The notes beneath the pieces were generated by a model that did no database searches, was not told the origin of the DNA, and saw only the letters and a list, made by a program, of their open reading frames with translations. Made by a program: the position numbers and the translations under genes. From contig JAWWBT010000001.1 of assembly GCA_033720815.1 (NCBI GenBank), forward strand, positions 47,009 to 111,008: a DNA stretch of 64,000 nt, in the 5' to 3' direction. This document shows, piece by piece, positions 1 through 8,041 of this stretch; within the stretch, counting starts at the first letter, position 1; each line of letters opens with the position of its first letter. Source of the stretch: JAWWBS01 sp033720815 (lineage in GTDB: Bacteria; Pseudomonadota; Gammaproteobacteria; Natronospirales; JAJUFS01).

Positions 1-2
1 GA

Positions 3-851
3 AGGCTCGCGCGCTTCGTACAGAGCGACCAGGAGGATGTCGAAAAGGACATGCTCGAACACGCTGTCGCACGGCATGAACTGAATACCAAGGATCACGT
101 CATCATCTGTGGTTACGGTCGAGTCGGCCAGAACATCGCACGTTTCCTGGAAAAGGAAGGTTTCGACTACATCGCGCTCGACCTGGACCCCTACCGTGTC
201 CGCTCCGCGCGAGCAGCCGGCGACCCGGTTTACTATGGCGACGCCACGCACCTGGATGTATTGCACGCAGCAGGTCTCGATACGGCAAAGATCCTGGTGC
301 AATCGTATTACGGCGTGGAAATTTCGATGAAGATTCTCGAGCAGGTGCGCGGGAAATACCCTGACCTGCCGATCCTGATACGTACCCGTGATGACACGCA
401 TCTCGACAAGCTGCAAAGCGCCGGCGCCACCGAAGTGGTGCCGGAAACGCTGGAAGCCAGCCTGATGATGTCGGCGCACGTGATGTCGTTCCTTGGCGTA
501 CCCATGCGGCGAATCCTCAAGGACATCCAGGACGTTCGAGAGCACCGCTATGAATTGCTGCGTTCGGTGTTCCGTGGCCAGGATGCGCAACGCATCGATG
601 AGACCCATGCATTACGCGAGCAGCTGGCCACGGTGAAGATCAAGGAAAACAGCGAGGCTGCCGGACGGCAGTTGCAGACGCTGAACCTGGAACGCTTCGG
701 CGTGGTTGTTACCGGCCTTCGCCGCGACGGCATTCTCGGTCGCCAACCTGACCCGGATACCGAGCTGCGTAGTGGTGACGTGCTGGTACTGTTCGGCACG
801 CCTGAAGACCTGGACCGCGCCGAGAACGAGATACTGAAACGCCCGGACTGA
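3..851 (+). CDS. CPA2-family (Kef/YbaL-type) K+/H+ antiporter, C-terminal part (5' truncated by window)
   Basis: The frame is open from the window edge, so the start and the transmembrane antiporter domain lie upstream and only the last 282 residues are seen. They hold a TrkA-N/RCK domain with the nucleotide-binding loop GYGRVG and an acidic residue at the end of the second strand (ALDLD). A TrkA-C (RCK_C) domain follows near the end (GVVVTGLRRDG to LVLFGTPEDL). In CPA2 antiporters these cytoplasmic domains gate potassium or cation efflux in response to nucleotides or glutathione adducts. The RCK_C domain resembles YbaL-type members more than classical KefC. A soluble TrkA is less likely because the frame continues upstream without a stop. 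The stop codon sits in the loop of a terminator hairpin. Confidence 0.85.
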   Translation, partial: RLARFVQSDQEDVEKDMLEHAVARHELNTKDHVIICGYGRVGQNIARFLEKEGFDYIALDLDPYRVRSARAAGDPVYYGDATHLDVLHAAGLDTAKILVQSYYGVEISMKILEQVRGKYPDLPILIRTRDDTHLDKLQSAGATEVVPETLEASLMMSAHVMSFLGVPMRRILKDIQDVREHRYELLRSVFRGQDAQRIDETHALREQLATVKIKENSEAAGRQLQTLNLERFGVVVTGLRRDGILGRQPDPDTELRSGDVLVLFGTPEDLDRAENEILKRPD

Positions 852-866
852 GCCGGGCGCTTTCCT
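840..866 (+). terminator. Rho-independent terminator of the antiporter gene
   Basis: Stem CGCCCGG (840-846) pairs with CCGGGCG (853-859), followed by CTTTCCTT. The TGA stop (849-851) lies in the six-base loop. The tail is only moderately T-rich, so termination may be partial. Confidence 0.6.
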
Positions 867-1429
867 TACTCCTGCAGGCGCTGTTCGCGCGCCGGCCCCT
901 CCATCAATGGCCCGGGCGGTACCTGCTTCAGCAATGCTTTCGCCGCGGCGCGAATGCGTTCCATCGTCACCGGCCCTTCGACCAGGCCCGATGCAATCCC
1001 TTCGTAAAGCGCCTTCCCGTCATGCAGCAGGTGCACATGCAGGGTACCGACCCGAAGTGGCACATCGCGCGGTTCAGGCAGGTGACGGTCGATCACCGCG
1101 CCAGCAAACGTCACTCGCTCATAGTGCTCTTCCTGGTATTCCTCGGTGACGTAGGTGACGTATTCGAGCTGGATATCGCCTCCGGACTCGACCTGCCGGT
1201 AACCAAGACGCCGCATTTCCTCACCCAGCGCCGCCTCGATCTGCGCGCGTGACTGCCGGGTGCGCATCGGTCCGAGCGGCACATCGCTGCGATCCGGCAC
1301 AACTTCGAATGTCGTGAAGGTGCCAATGACGTCGGTATCCACCGGATGAATCTCGACGGTAGGGCCCGAAGAACAGGCGGCAACCAGGGCCGCACAGCAA
1401 CCGACCATGACAAGGTGGAAAAGTCGCAT
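866..1429 (-). CDS. DUF4136-type lipoprotein
   Basis: 187 residues. The ATG at 1429 is chosen because a typical signal peptide follows (MRLFHLVMVGCCAALVAAC, lipobox cysteine C19) and AGGAAGGGA lies just upstream; the frame is open further 5' but would overlap purT. The mature part has the DUF4136 pattern: a TFEVVP strand, a helix ending MRRLGYRQVE, then D-I-Q-L-E-Y-V-T-Y. The family is periplasmic or outer-membrane anchored with no known biochemical role. A paralogue lies at 37028-37606. It converges with the antiporter gene and diverges from purT. Confidence 0.75.
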   Translation of the reverse strand: MRLFHLVMVGCCAALVAACSSGPTVEIHPVDTDVIGTFTTFEVVPDRSDVPLGPMRTRQSRAQIEAALGEEMRRLGYRQVESGGDIQLEYVTYVTEEYQEEHYERVTFAGAVIDRHLPEPRDVPLRVGTLHVHLLHDGKALYEGIASGLVEGPVTMERIRAAAKALLKQVPPGPLMEGPAREQRLQE

Positions 1430-1529
1430 GGATGAATCCCTTCCTGGTGTATTTACCTTTTTCCAGAGTAGCACCGCGCCGCCTGCGTGACCTAGAATCC
1501 GTTTTTCACCTTTCAATCGGGGCAACTGC

Positions 1530-2711
1530 ATGACCACCATCGGCACGCCACTCGGCAACACGGCGACGAAAATACTCCTGCTCGGCTCGGGCGAACTCGG
1601 CAAGGAAGTGGCCATCGAGGCGCAGCGTCTCGGGATCGAGGTGGTTGCCGTGGATCGCTACGAAAATGCGCCGGCTATGCAGGTAGCGCATCGTGCCCAT
1701 GTGATCGACATGCTCGATGGCGACGAGCTGCGCCGGGTAATCCTGGAGGAAGACCCGGATCTCGTCGTGCCGGAGATCGAGGCCATCGCCACTGCCACGT
1801 TGCTGGAACTGGAAGACGAAGGTCATCGCGTCGTGCCGACCGCGCGTGCCGCGCGCCTGACGATGGACCGCGAAGGCATCCGCCGCCTGGCCGCGGAAGA
1901 TCTCGGCCTGCCGACGTCACCCTATCGCTTCGCCGATGAATTCGAGGACTTCGAAGCCGCCGTCCATGAAATCGGCATGCCCTGCGTGGTGAAGCCGGTG
2001 ATGTCGTCGTCGGGCAAGGGCCAGTCACTGGTCCGCGAGGCAGCCGATATCCGGAAGGCCTGGGACTATGCGCAGGAAGGCGGCCGCGCCGGCAAGGGAC
2101 GTGTCATCGTCGAGGGATTCGTGGATTTCGATTACGAGATCACCCTGCTGACGGTGGTTCACACCGACGGCACATCGTTCTGCGCACCGATCGGTCACCG
2201 CCAGGAAGATGGCGACTATCGCGAATCCTGGCAGCCGCACCCGATGACCGACACTGCCCTCCAACGGGCGCAACAGGTTGCCGGCGCCATCACCAACAAT
2301 CTTGGCGGCTACGGCATCTTCGGAGTGGAGCTTTTCGTGAAGGGCGATAACGTGTGGTTCAGCGAGGTATCACCGCGTCCGCACGACACCGGCATGGTGA
2401 CGATGATTTCGCAGGATCTCTCGGAATTCGCGTTGCACCTGCGTGCCATCCTGAAATTGCCGATACCCGAGATTCGCCAGCACGGCCCTTCCGCCTCGGC
2501 CGTGATCCTGGTCGAAGGCGAAAGCGATGCCGTGCAGTTCGGCAATATCGAACGCGCGCTGACCGAGCCCGACACGGAACTGCGACTCTTCGGCAAGCCG
2601 ACAGTGTCCGGTCGCCGTCGCATGGGCGTGGCGCTCGCGCGTGGGGAAGATGTCGAGGATGCTCGCCGCAAGGCGCGCGATGCGGCAGGCGCGGTCAGCG
2701 TGAAAACCTGA
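1530..2711 (+). CDS. purT: Formate-dependent phosphoribosylglycinamide formyltransferase (GAR transformylase 2)
   Basis: 393 residues, close to the roughly 392 of E. coli PurT, and collinear along its whole length. PurT uses formate, ATP and GAR to make formyl-GAR in purine biosynthesis, so no formyl-tetrahydrofolate is needed. Visible marks are the N-terminal pre-ATP-grasp strand ILLLGSGELGKE, the segment DLVVPEIEAIATATL, the ATP-grasp loop PVMSSSGKGQS and the C-terminal GRRRMGVALARG. GGGG lies about nine bases before the ATG, and a TAGAAT -10-like hexamer lies at 1493-1498. Monocistronic by context; it converges with the next gene with a 15-base gap. Confidence 0.95.
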   Translation: MTTIGTPLGNTATKILLLGSGELGKEVAIEAQRLGIEVVAVDRYENAPAMQVAHRAHVIDMLDGDELRRVILEEDPDLVVPEIEAIATATLLELEDEGHRVVPTARAARLTMDREGIRRLAAEDLGLPTSPYRFADEFEDFEAAVHEIGMPCVVKPVMSSSGKGQSLVREAADIRKAWDYAQEGGRAGKGRVIVEGFVDFDYEITLLTVVHTDGTSFCAPIGHRQEDGDYRESWQPHPMTDTALQRAQQVAGAITNNLGGYGIFGVELFVKGDNVWFSEVSPRPHDTGMVTMISQDLSEFALHLRAILKLPIPEIRQHGPSASAVILVEGESDAVQFGNIERALTEPDTELRLFGKPTVSGRRRMGVALARGEDVEDARRKARDAAGAVSVKT

Positions 2712-2726
2712 ATCGCTGGAACCGGG

Positions 2727-4538
2727 TTACCAGTTCCAGGCCTGGAACGCGATGACATCGTAGGCGAGGAAAATCCCCGCCCATGCCAATGCCGTGACAA
2801 GCCCCACGCCACTTCGCAACGGCGCATAAAGGTGCCGGCGCCACAGGGCGACGAGGTAGGCCGGCAACGCCAGCACCGCGAATACGGGAGCAACAATACT
2901 GGCTGCCAGCAGACCGATTGCCATGGCACCCGGTCGCGCCAGCTCCGGCAGGCTCATCAGGTGAAAGAGTATCGGCACCGCCAGCGCGGCGAGCACCGCG
3001 ACACCTGACAGCGCGGTCGGGAAGAGTTCCAGCCAGCCATCGATACGCTTGCGATTGCGCCAGCCCTTCAGCGGCACTCGCGTCAGCTGCAATATCGCAA
3101 GCCCTGACCCCGGCAGGAGAACCAGTAGCGCGGCGAGCGGCCACCACGCCTTCCACGCCGGGACCTGGCGCCACTCCGCAGCACTGTTCCAGAGCAGCAA
3201 CCCTTCATCGCTTTCCTGCCATTGCCAGTCCGACCACCACAGGCGACGATCGCGTAGCCAGCCATCTGCGGTCGCTGCCGCGACCAGCTGGCGCTCGCGG
3301 ATGCCCGGACCGCGCAGGCACAAGGCCTGCCTGCAAGGCCGTGCGCGCAACGGCCCTGCCATGTCGAGCAGCATCTGCTGCGGCGGGGAAATATCGCCGC
3401 TGCGACGGTAGTATCCCGACAGGATCGCCGGCGGATGATCTCCAGGATCGAGCCCTTGCGCGGGCAGGGTTGTTTCCAGCTGTCCGCGCAACAGCTCCTC
3501 GAAGTCGGCAATGGCCGCCGCGGAACCACCCTGGTTGACCAGCAGCACGTAGCCGCCGTTGCGTTCCGGCAGGTAGGCAAATGCAGCCCGGTAACCCGGC
3601 GTGCGACCACGCAGGCCGAATTGCAGGATGCCTCCCGGATATTCGCGGCGGAACCCGCGGGTTCGCGGTCCGGGCAACTCGGCAGGCCCTTCCAGCAAAG
3701 CCACGAGATCGGGCCCCAGCACTCGCTCGCCGTTACGCTCGCCATCGTTCAGGAGCAGCTGAAGGAAAATCGCCAGGTCACGGGCCGTCACCCACCAGTC
3801 ACCCGCTGCGGCCAGGTTCAGTTCCAGTGGCTGAATGGGTCGGCCATGGGCATCGTGGGCGGGAGCAACATTGCTCGACGGCTGGCCGAGAAGGATCGAT
3901 GTACCCAGCGGCACGTTCACGAGCGGGTCGATGATGTCCTGCAGGGGAGCCGCGGCAGCTTCTTCGGCAATATAGGCTGCAATCGCCGTGTTCAGCACGG
4001 AATGGCGATAACGCGAGCCGGGACGAAACGCCGTCTCGCCGGCACGGAAGGATCGGTTGATGGCGGCCAGCAGTGGCTGGCCATCAGCCGGCATGACGAT
4101 ATCGCGATAATGCGGCTGGGCGAGCCCGGCCCTGTGCATCAGGAGGTCCTCGATGCGAACTGGACGATCGGCATACCAGTCATTGCGGAGGTCGACCTCG
4201 GGGGCGCGATCCAGCACCGCGTCATCGAGCGAGAGCGAACCGTCTTCGGCAAGCAGACCTACCACCAGCGCAACAAGGACTTCACCCGCGGAACCCAGGC
4301 GAAACCGGCTGTCGTTGCTGATGCCGTTGCCGCTGGCAAAGGTGCGAACGGATTCGCGATCGAATACCGCTGCGGACACGCCGACCAAATCGTGACGCAA
4401 GCGGAGGGCATCGATTGCAGCTGCAAGGGATTCGTCGTTGCCGCGCGGTCGCGGATCGCCCACGCGTACCTCGTCATCGGCCTGCGCGAACAGCGGGCAG
4501 GCAAGCAGCAGGAATCCGATAATGACGAAAATTCGCAA
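2727..4538 (-). CDS. Beta-lactamase-family serine hydrolase homologue with degraded catalytic motifs and C-terminal membrane domain
   Basis: 603 residues from a TTG codon; no in-frame ATG gives a better start and the TTG product opens with a good signal peptide (to about residue 20, LFAQA). Residues ~35-370 follow the class C beta-lactamase/penicillin-binding fold (LLMHRAGL, FRPGSRY, GRTPGYRAAF). The nucleophile motif reads SAGE (S83-E86) where SxxK is expected, the second motif reads Y177-R-H where YxN is expected, and the third reads GRTPG without the usual HxG. The general-base lysine is therefore missing and the protein may be a pseudo-enzyme. About five hydrophobic segments follow after residue ~450. 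No Shine-Dalgarno is visible; the start abuts the terminator of the preceding operon. Confidence 0.75.
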   Translation of the reverse strand: MRIFVIIGFLLLACPLFAQADDEVRVGDPRPRGNDESLAAAIDALRLRHDLVGVSAAVFDRESVRTFASGNGISNDSRFRLGSAGEVLVALVVGLLAEDGSLSLDDAVLDRAPEVDLRNDWYADRPVRIEDLLMHRAGLAQPHYRDIVMPADGQPLLAAINRSFRAGETAFRPGSRYRHSVLNTAIAAYIAEEAAAAPLQDIIDPLVNVPLGTSILLGQPSSNVAPAHDAHGRPIQPLELNLAAAGDWWVTARDLAIFLQLLLNDGERNGERVLGPDLVALLEGPAELPGPRTRGFRREYPGGILQFGLRGRTPGYRAAFAYLPERNGGYVLLVNQGGSAAAIADFEELLRGQLETTLPAQGLDPGDHPPAILSGYYRRSGDISPPQQMLLDMAGPLRARPCRQALCLRGPGIRERQLVAAATADGWLRDRRLWWSDWQWQESDEGLLLWNSAAEWRQVPAWKAWWPLAALLVLLPGSGLAILQLTRVPLKGWRNRKRIDGWLELFPTALSGVAVLAALAVPILFHLMSLPELARPGAMAIGLLAASIVAPVFAVLALPAYLVALWRRHLYAPLRSGVGLVTALAWAGIFLAYDVIAFQAWNW

Positions 4539-4540
4539 AG

Positions 4541-4572
4541 GAAAAGCCCCGGCGTAGAAAACGACCGGGGCT
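4541..4572 (-). terminator. Terminator of the BON/ABC operon
   Basis: AGCCCCGG (4545-4552) pairs with CCGGGGCT (4565-4572) around a 12-base loop. Read on the minus strand it is followed by TTTTCC. It lies directly between the BON gene and the start of the serine-hydrolase homologue and separates the two units. Confidence 0.7.
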
Positions 4573-4656
4573 CATGTTGCGGTGCCAGCGGCCTGCTGGC
4601 AAGCGGCGCGGCGGCCGCGAGGGTAAAAAGGCAGGACGTCCCTGCCCTGCAATCGA

Positions 4657-5037
4657 TCAGTCGACCGTGACAGTCAACCGGGCAACCACACCCTTGACGC
4701 CTTTGACGTCGCGGGCCGTTTCCACCATTGCCTCGTAGTCGTTCATCGAGTCGACACGCCCGACGAGCGTCACTCGACCGTTGTCGTTGAACACCTTGAC
4801 GCGGGCATCGTCGAAACGATCATCGTCATTCAGCGCGTCGGCGACACGGCCTGCGACATCGGAACCGTCGTCGCGAACACCGTCAACCAGGTTGCCTTCG
4901 GCTTCGTACTCGGCGATGCGCGGATCGCCGCTGGCGAAATCATTGCCCACGACGATGGCGCAACCGGCAGCCGGTGCAGTCAGCGAGGTCAGGATCACGC
5001 CCTTGGCAAGCATGCGGCGCATGAATCGGGTCTTCAT
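4657..5037 (-). CDS. BON-domain lipoprotein (OsmY-like)
   Basis: 126 residues from the ATG at 5037, chosen because AAAAAGGAG lies nine bases upstream and a signal peptide follows at once. In-frame ATGs at 5070 and 5094 would add a charged stretch ahead of the signal. The lipobox-like AAGC puts the lipidated cysteine at C26. A single BON domain follows (AGRVADALNDDDRFDDARVK, then VTLVGRVDS, then KGVKGVVARL). BON domains bind phospholipid and are found in envelope-stress proteins. It lies 75 bases behind the ABC permease on the same strand with no terminator between, so it is probably the last gene of that operon. Confidence 0.8.
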   Translation of the reverse strand: MKTRFMRRMLAKGVILTSLTAPAAGCAIVVGNDFASGDPRIAEYEAEGNLVDGVRDDGSDVAGRVADALNDDDRFDDARVKVFNDNGRVTLVGRVDSMNDYEAMVETARDVKGVKGVVARLTVTVD

Positions 5038-5112
5038 CTTTTCTAGCTCCTTTTTCAGTTCGGTTTTCATGGCAGTACTTCTTTCCAGCACCATGAGAAT
5101 CAGTCAATCGGC

Positions 5113-6066
5113 TCAGGATTCGTCGCGGTAGCGGCGAAGCGCGATCGCACCGGCAGTACAGGCGGCAGCGAAGATCGCGCCGGTCCAGAATTCCGGTGTC
5201 GTGAACAGGTCTCCCACAACGCTCAGGCTGAACGTATCGAAACTGCCTTCAATGTGGACGTTCTCCCCGAACAGGCGGGTATTACCCGGCCCGTCGCCAT
5301 GCAGGATGGCTGCATTGTTGAAGCTGTCTTCATCACCGAACGGGATCAGGCGGCTACCCAGCAGCCGAACGAACTCGTTCGAATCAAGGAACATTTCCTC
5401 AAGGATGATGAGTGCCGCTGGCGGCAGGGTGGCCCACAGGAATGGCGCCTTCTTGGCCCAGGCCGAGGCCAGCATCAGCCAGCTCATCAGCGGCAGGTAC
5501 CACAGCAGTTGTACGAGCAGCAGCAGTGCAACGCCGAACATGCCGTTGAAGAACCCGTAGTTCGACCACACCAGTGTCCAGGCGCTACCGCCACCGAAGA
5601 TCACGATGATGCCCATCACCAATGTCATTGCGATCGAGAGCACACCTACCGTTGCCAGCACGATGGCCGGGAAGGTGATGAACACCGACAGCCACTTCGA
5701 CATCACGGTCGATGCATCGGTAATTGGCAGCGACTTCCAGAACAGGATGGAACGGTCCCGACGCTCGGCATACAGCGAATCGAGCAGGTAGAACGGGATC
5801 ACGAAGCCCATCATGATCAGGAACGGCACCGAGGTTCCGGGAACGAACATCTGCGACATCTTGCGCAACGCTTCCGGGTTCGAATCCATCAGTCGGTCAA
5901 CAAAGATATCCAGGCCCACCTTGGTCGGCAGGATGTAACCGACCGAGTAGAGATAGAGCACGAAGAGGACTGCTGCCATGACAAACGGCACCATCCAGAA
6001 ACCCTTGTGCTCCCACAGCTCGCGCTTCATCAGCGCTACCTGGGTTGTGAAGATATTGGTGTTCAT
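5113..6066 (-). CDS. ABC-2 type transporter permease
   Basis: 317 residues with about six hydrophobic segments (starting near 20-45, then ~100, 140, 185, 215 and the C-terminus). It contains the YAERRDRSILFWKSLP segment common in ABC-2 permeases paired with YtrB/EcsA-like ATPases. The ATG overlaps the stop of the ATPase gene (ATGA at 6063-6066) and has AAGGAG upstream, so the pair is translationally coupled. Substrate unknown; YtrA-linked transporters are often induced by cell-wall-active antibiotics, but nothing here proves that. Confidence 0.85.
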   Translation of the reverse strand: MNTNIFTTQVALMKRELWEHKGFWMVPFVMAAVLFVLYLYSVGYILPTKVGLDIFVDRLMDSNPEALRKMSQMFVPGTSVPFLIMMGFVIPFYLLDSLYAERRDRSILFWKSLPITDASTVMSKWLSVFITFPAIVLATVGVLSIAMTLVMGIIVIFGGGSAWTLVWSNYGFFNGMFGVALLLLVQLLWYLPLMSWLMLASAWAKKAPFLWATLPPAALIILEEMFLDSNEFVRLLGSRLIPFGDEDSFNNAAILHGDGPGNTRLFGENVHIEGSFDTFSLSVVGDLFTTPEFWTGAIFAAACTAGAIALRRYRDES

Positions 6067-6920
6067 TCCCGGTCTCCTTTCATCTTGGCGACGAAGAGGT
6101 CTGCAACGCTCGGCGTGTGCAGCTCACCCAGCTCGCGCAAGGCATCTCGCGACACACCTTCGAAGAGGAACAGCTTCTTGCCGAACACATCACGCTCGTG
6201 GATCGGGTTCATGCTCTTCGCCCGATCGGCGTTTTCGGGCTTCACCAGCACCTCGGTGAAGTCCTCGCCAACCTGGTCCATGCTTTCGTCGAGGATGATG
6301 TTGCCGTCACGGATGAACATCAGGCGCGTGAGGATCTTTTCGATCTCCTCGACCTGGTGCGTCGTGACGAGAATCGTGCGCGATTCATCGAAGTAGTCGC
6401 TGAGCAGCGAGGCGTAGAATTCCTTGCGATAGAGGATATCCAGGCCCAGCGTCGGCTCGTCGAGCACCAGCAGCTTCGCATCGATGGCCATTACCAGCGC
6501 CAGGTGCAGCTGCACGACCATGCCCTTCGAGAGCGCTCCTACTTTCGAGTTGCGCTTGATCTTGGTGCGCGAGAGGAATTCCTCGCACTTGGCACGATCG
6601 AACTTTGGGTGCGTGTCGGCGACGAAATCGATGGCGTCCTTCACCTTCAGCCAGCGCGGCAACACGGCCACGTCGGCAATGAAGCAGACATCCTGCATGA
6701 TCGTCGCGCGATTGCGCTTCGGGTTCTTGCCGAGCACTTCGAGCTCGCCGTCGAAATCCGTCAGGCCGAGAATGGCCTTCAGCGCAGTCGTCTTGCCGGC
6801 ACCGTTCGGGCCGATCAGGCCGACGATCTGGCCTTCCTCGATCTGGAAGTCGACGCGATCGAGCGCAACGTTGTCGCCGTAGGCCTTGTGCAGGCCACGT
6901 GCTTTCACCAGTGCGTTCAT
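6063..6920 (-). CDS. ABC transporter ATP-binding protein (YtrB-like)
   Basis: 285 residues from the ATG at 6920, chosen because GGAGG lies upstream and the protein then begins at the nucleotide-binding domain (MNALVKARGLHKAYGDN). Walker A is GPNGAGKTT, the signature is LSKGM rather than LSGG (usual in the YtrB/EcsA group), Walker B is LLVLDEPT, and the switch region is TTHQVEEIE. A C-terminal extension of about 80 residues follows. The start overlaps the stop of the GntR gene by ATGA. It energises the permease encoded next. Confidence 0.9.
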   Translation of the reverse strand: MNALVKARGLHKAYGDNVALDRVDFQIEEGQIVGLIGPNGAGKTTALKAILGLTDFDGELEVLGKNPKRNRATIMQDVCFIADVAVLPRWLKVKDAIDFVADTHPKFDRAKCEEFLSRTKIKRNSKVGALSKGMVVQLHLALVMAIDAKLLVLDEPTLGLDILYRKEFYASLLSDYFDESRTILVTTHQVEEIEKILTRLMFIRDGNIILDESMDQVGEDFTEVLVKPENADRAKSMNPIHERDVFGKKLFLFEGVSRDALRELGELHTPSVADLFVAKMKGDRE

Positions 6921-7291
6921 TCTTCGGAACCTCCGTTCTTGTTCGCGGCTTCCAGCAGTTCTTCGGTATCGAGACCCAGGCGGTTGATCTTGTCGACCAC
7001 CAGCGGCCACTCCTCGTTGAGAAATACGTCGCGTTCGGAGCTGCCAAGACGCTTGCTGGCACCTTCCTTCACGAACATGCCGCGACCGCGGCGCTTCTCG
7101 ACGAGGTCTTCGTCGACCAGTTCCTGGTAACCCTTCATCACCGTGAGCGGGTTCAGCTGGTAATCGGCTGCAACACTCCGCACGGAGGGCAGCGCATCAC
7201 CATCCTTCAGTACACCTTCCAGAATCATGGCGACCACCTTGTCTCTCAGTTGCCGATAAATCGGCTGGTTGTCATTCCAGTTCGGATCCAT
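6917..7291 (-). CDS. GntR-family transcriptional regulator, YtrA subfamily
   Basis: 124 residues, the short length typical of the YtrA group, which has a winged helix and only a small C-terminal helical dimerisation part. The DNA-binding part is residues ~10-75 (PIYRQLRDKVVAMILEG, DALPSVRSVAADYQLNPLTV, EKRRGRGMFV). GGAGG precedes the ATG. It is the second gene of an operon with ABC transporter genes, and a palindrome of the form described for YtrA-type regulators overlaps the operon promoter. It is therefore probably an autoregulating repressor relieved by an unknown ligand. Confidence 0.9.
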   Translation of the reverse strand: MDPNWNDNQPIYRQLRDKVVAMILEGVLKDGDALPSVRSVAADYQLNPLTVMKGYQELVDEDLVEKRRGRGMFVKEGASKRLGSSERDVFLNEEWPLVVDKINRLGLDTEELLEAANKNGGSEE

Positions 7292-7326
7292 TTCCGAGCC
7301 TCCAGTCCAGGGGCCTCAGGCCTGCC

Positions 7327-7779
7327 TTATTTGGCAGACTCCAGAGCCAGTTCCAGCGCGGGCAGGGCGATGTAGCGTGAAAGCCCCATCAGTCCCGGCG
7401 CGCGCAATGCCTTGGCCAGGATGTCTTCAGCCAGCTGCACCGAGGCCTGCGCCTCGCTGGTTGCCGCCGAGACCGTCACCGGCCGTTCGTGGTCCTGCTC
7501 GGCACCTGCCGTTTCAATCACCTCCAGCGGACCAACGGTCACGCCGGGGTTATCCAGCAGCAAGGGCATCTGCTTCAGCTGGTAGCGCTGTTCAGCAAGG
7601 ATGTTCTGCTGCGAGATTTCCATCTGCATCCGGATCGCCGTCGCCAGCGACACTGTCCCCGTGGTCGGCTTCGCCTGCACCTTCGCCTCGGCCATGGCCG
7701 GGAAGGTTGCCAGCGAGACAGCCACGAGCAGGCCGGCTAGCAGCGTGCGGATGCTCTTGTTGTCTTGTGTCGTGTTCAT
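7327..7779 (-). CDS. Secreted protein of unknown function, first gene of the YtrA-type operon
   Basis: 150 residues from the ATG at 7779, which has AGGAG upstream and starts a clear signal peptide (LLAGLLVAVSLATFPAMAEA; cleavage near residue 34). The frame is open further upstream but that part crosses the promoter and operator. The mature part has no cysteine and no motif I recognise; it looks largely helical and ends LSRYIALPALELALESAK. Being first behind the regulated promoter, 35 bases ahead of the repressor gene, it is probably the earliest product made on induction and may act in the periplasm with the transporter. Confidence 0.7.
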   Translation of the reverse strand: MNTTQDNKSIRTLLAGLLVAVSLATFPAMAEAKVQAKPTTGTVSLATAIRMQMEISQQNILAEQRYQLKQMPLLLDNPGVTVGPLEVIETAGAEQDHERPVTVSAATSEAQASVQLAEDILAKALRAPGLMGLSRYIALPALELALESAK

Positions 7780-7819
7780 CGTCGTCACTCCTGGCGGAAT
7801 TTCCGCCGTTACCGAAGCG

Positions 7820-7841
7820 GTGTTGTAGTTAACTATAACAC
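7820..7841. promoter_or_regulatory. Predicted operator for the YtrA-type GntR repressor
   Basis: A 22-base near-perfect inverted repeat of form GTG-N16-CAC: arms GTGTTGTAGTT and AACTATAACAC match at 10 of 11 positions. GGTG is present on the left edge. It covers the -10 element of the promoter driving the secreted-protein/GntR/ABC operon, a position expected for repression. The GTG-N16-CAC spacing agrees with what I recall for Xanthomonas YtrA-type regulators. Confidence 0.7.
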
Positions 7842-7859
7842 TAAAACCGGGAATGGCAA
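7832..7859 (-). promoter_or_regulatory. Sigma-70-type promoter of the YtrA-type operon
   Basis: On the minus strand TTGCCA (7854-7859, five of six to TTGACA) and TATAGT (7832-7837, five of six to TATAAT) are separated by 16 bases. Transcription would start near 7825, about 45 bases before the ATG at 7779. The operator palindrome overlaps the -10. Confidence 0.65.
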
Positions 7860-8041
7860 GCCCGTCGGTGAAATTTTCTTCATGTAGAGCTATATCTCTA
7901 GATTTTTCAGTGACTTGTAATTCCATCAAGTGGGTACCAGCGCCGGGGCCAGGTGTTATACCCCGGCTAAATCACCCCGCCTTAACCCCGATTCCGGGCG
8001 CGAAACGTAATTCCGCATGACCACCAACAAGGAGAAACGTC

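Noticed and set aside
2733..2748. Perfect 16-base palindrome GTTCCAGG/CCTGGAAC at the purT/serine-hydrolase junction
   Set aside because: It encodes conserved-looking C-terminal residues, has no T tract and no link to a regulator; probably coincidental or a weak pausing site.
3435..4670. Long plus-strand frame across the serine-hydrolase homologue
   Set aside because: Shadow of the minus-strand gene: composition is random-like (Arg/Gln/Gly-rich) and there is no domain, whereas the minus strand encodes a recognisable fold.
7942..7967. GCCGGGG/CCCCGGC hairpin upstream of yfbK
   Set aside because: The 12-base loop, lack of a T tract and position in a divergent intergenic region make it neither a convincing terminator nor a riboswitch.
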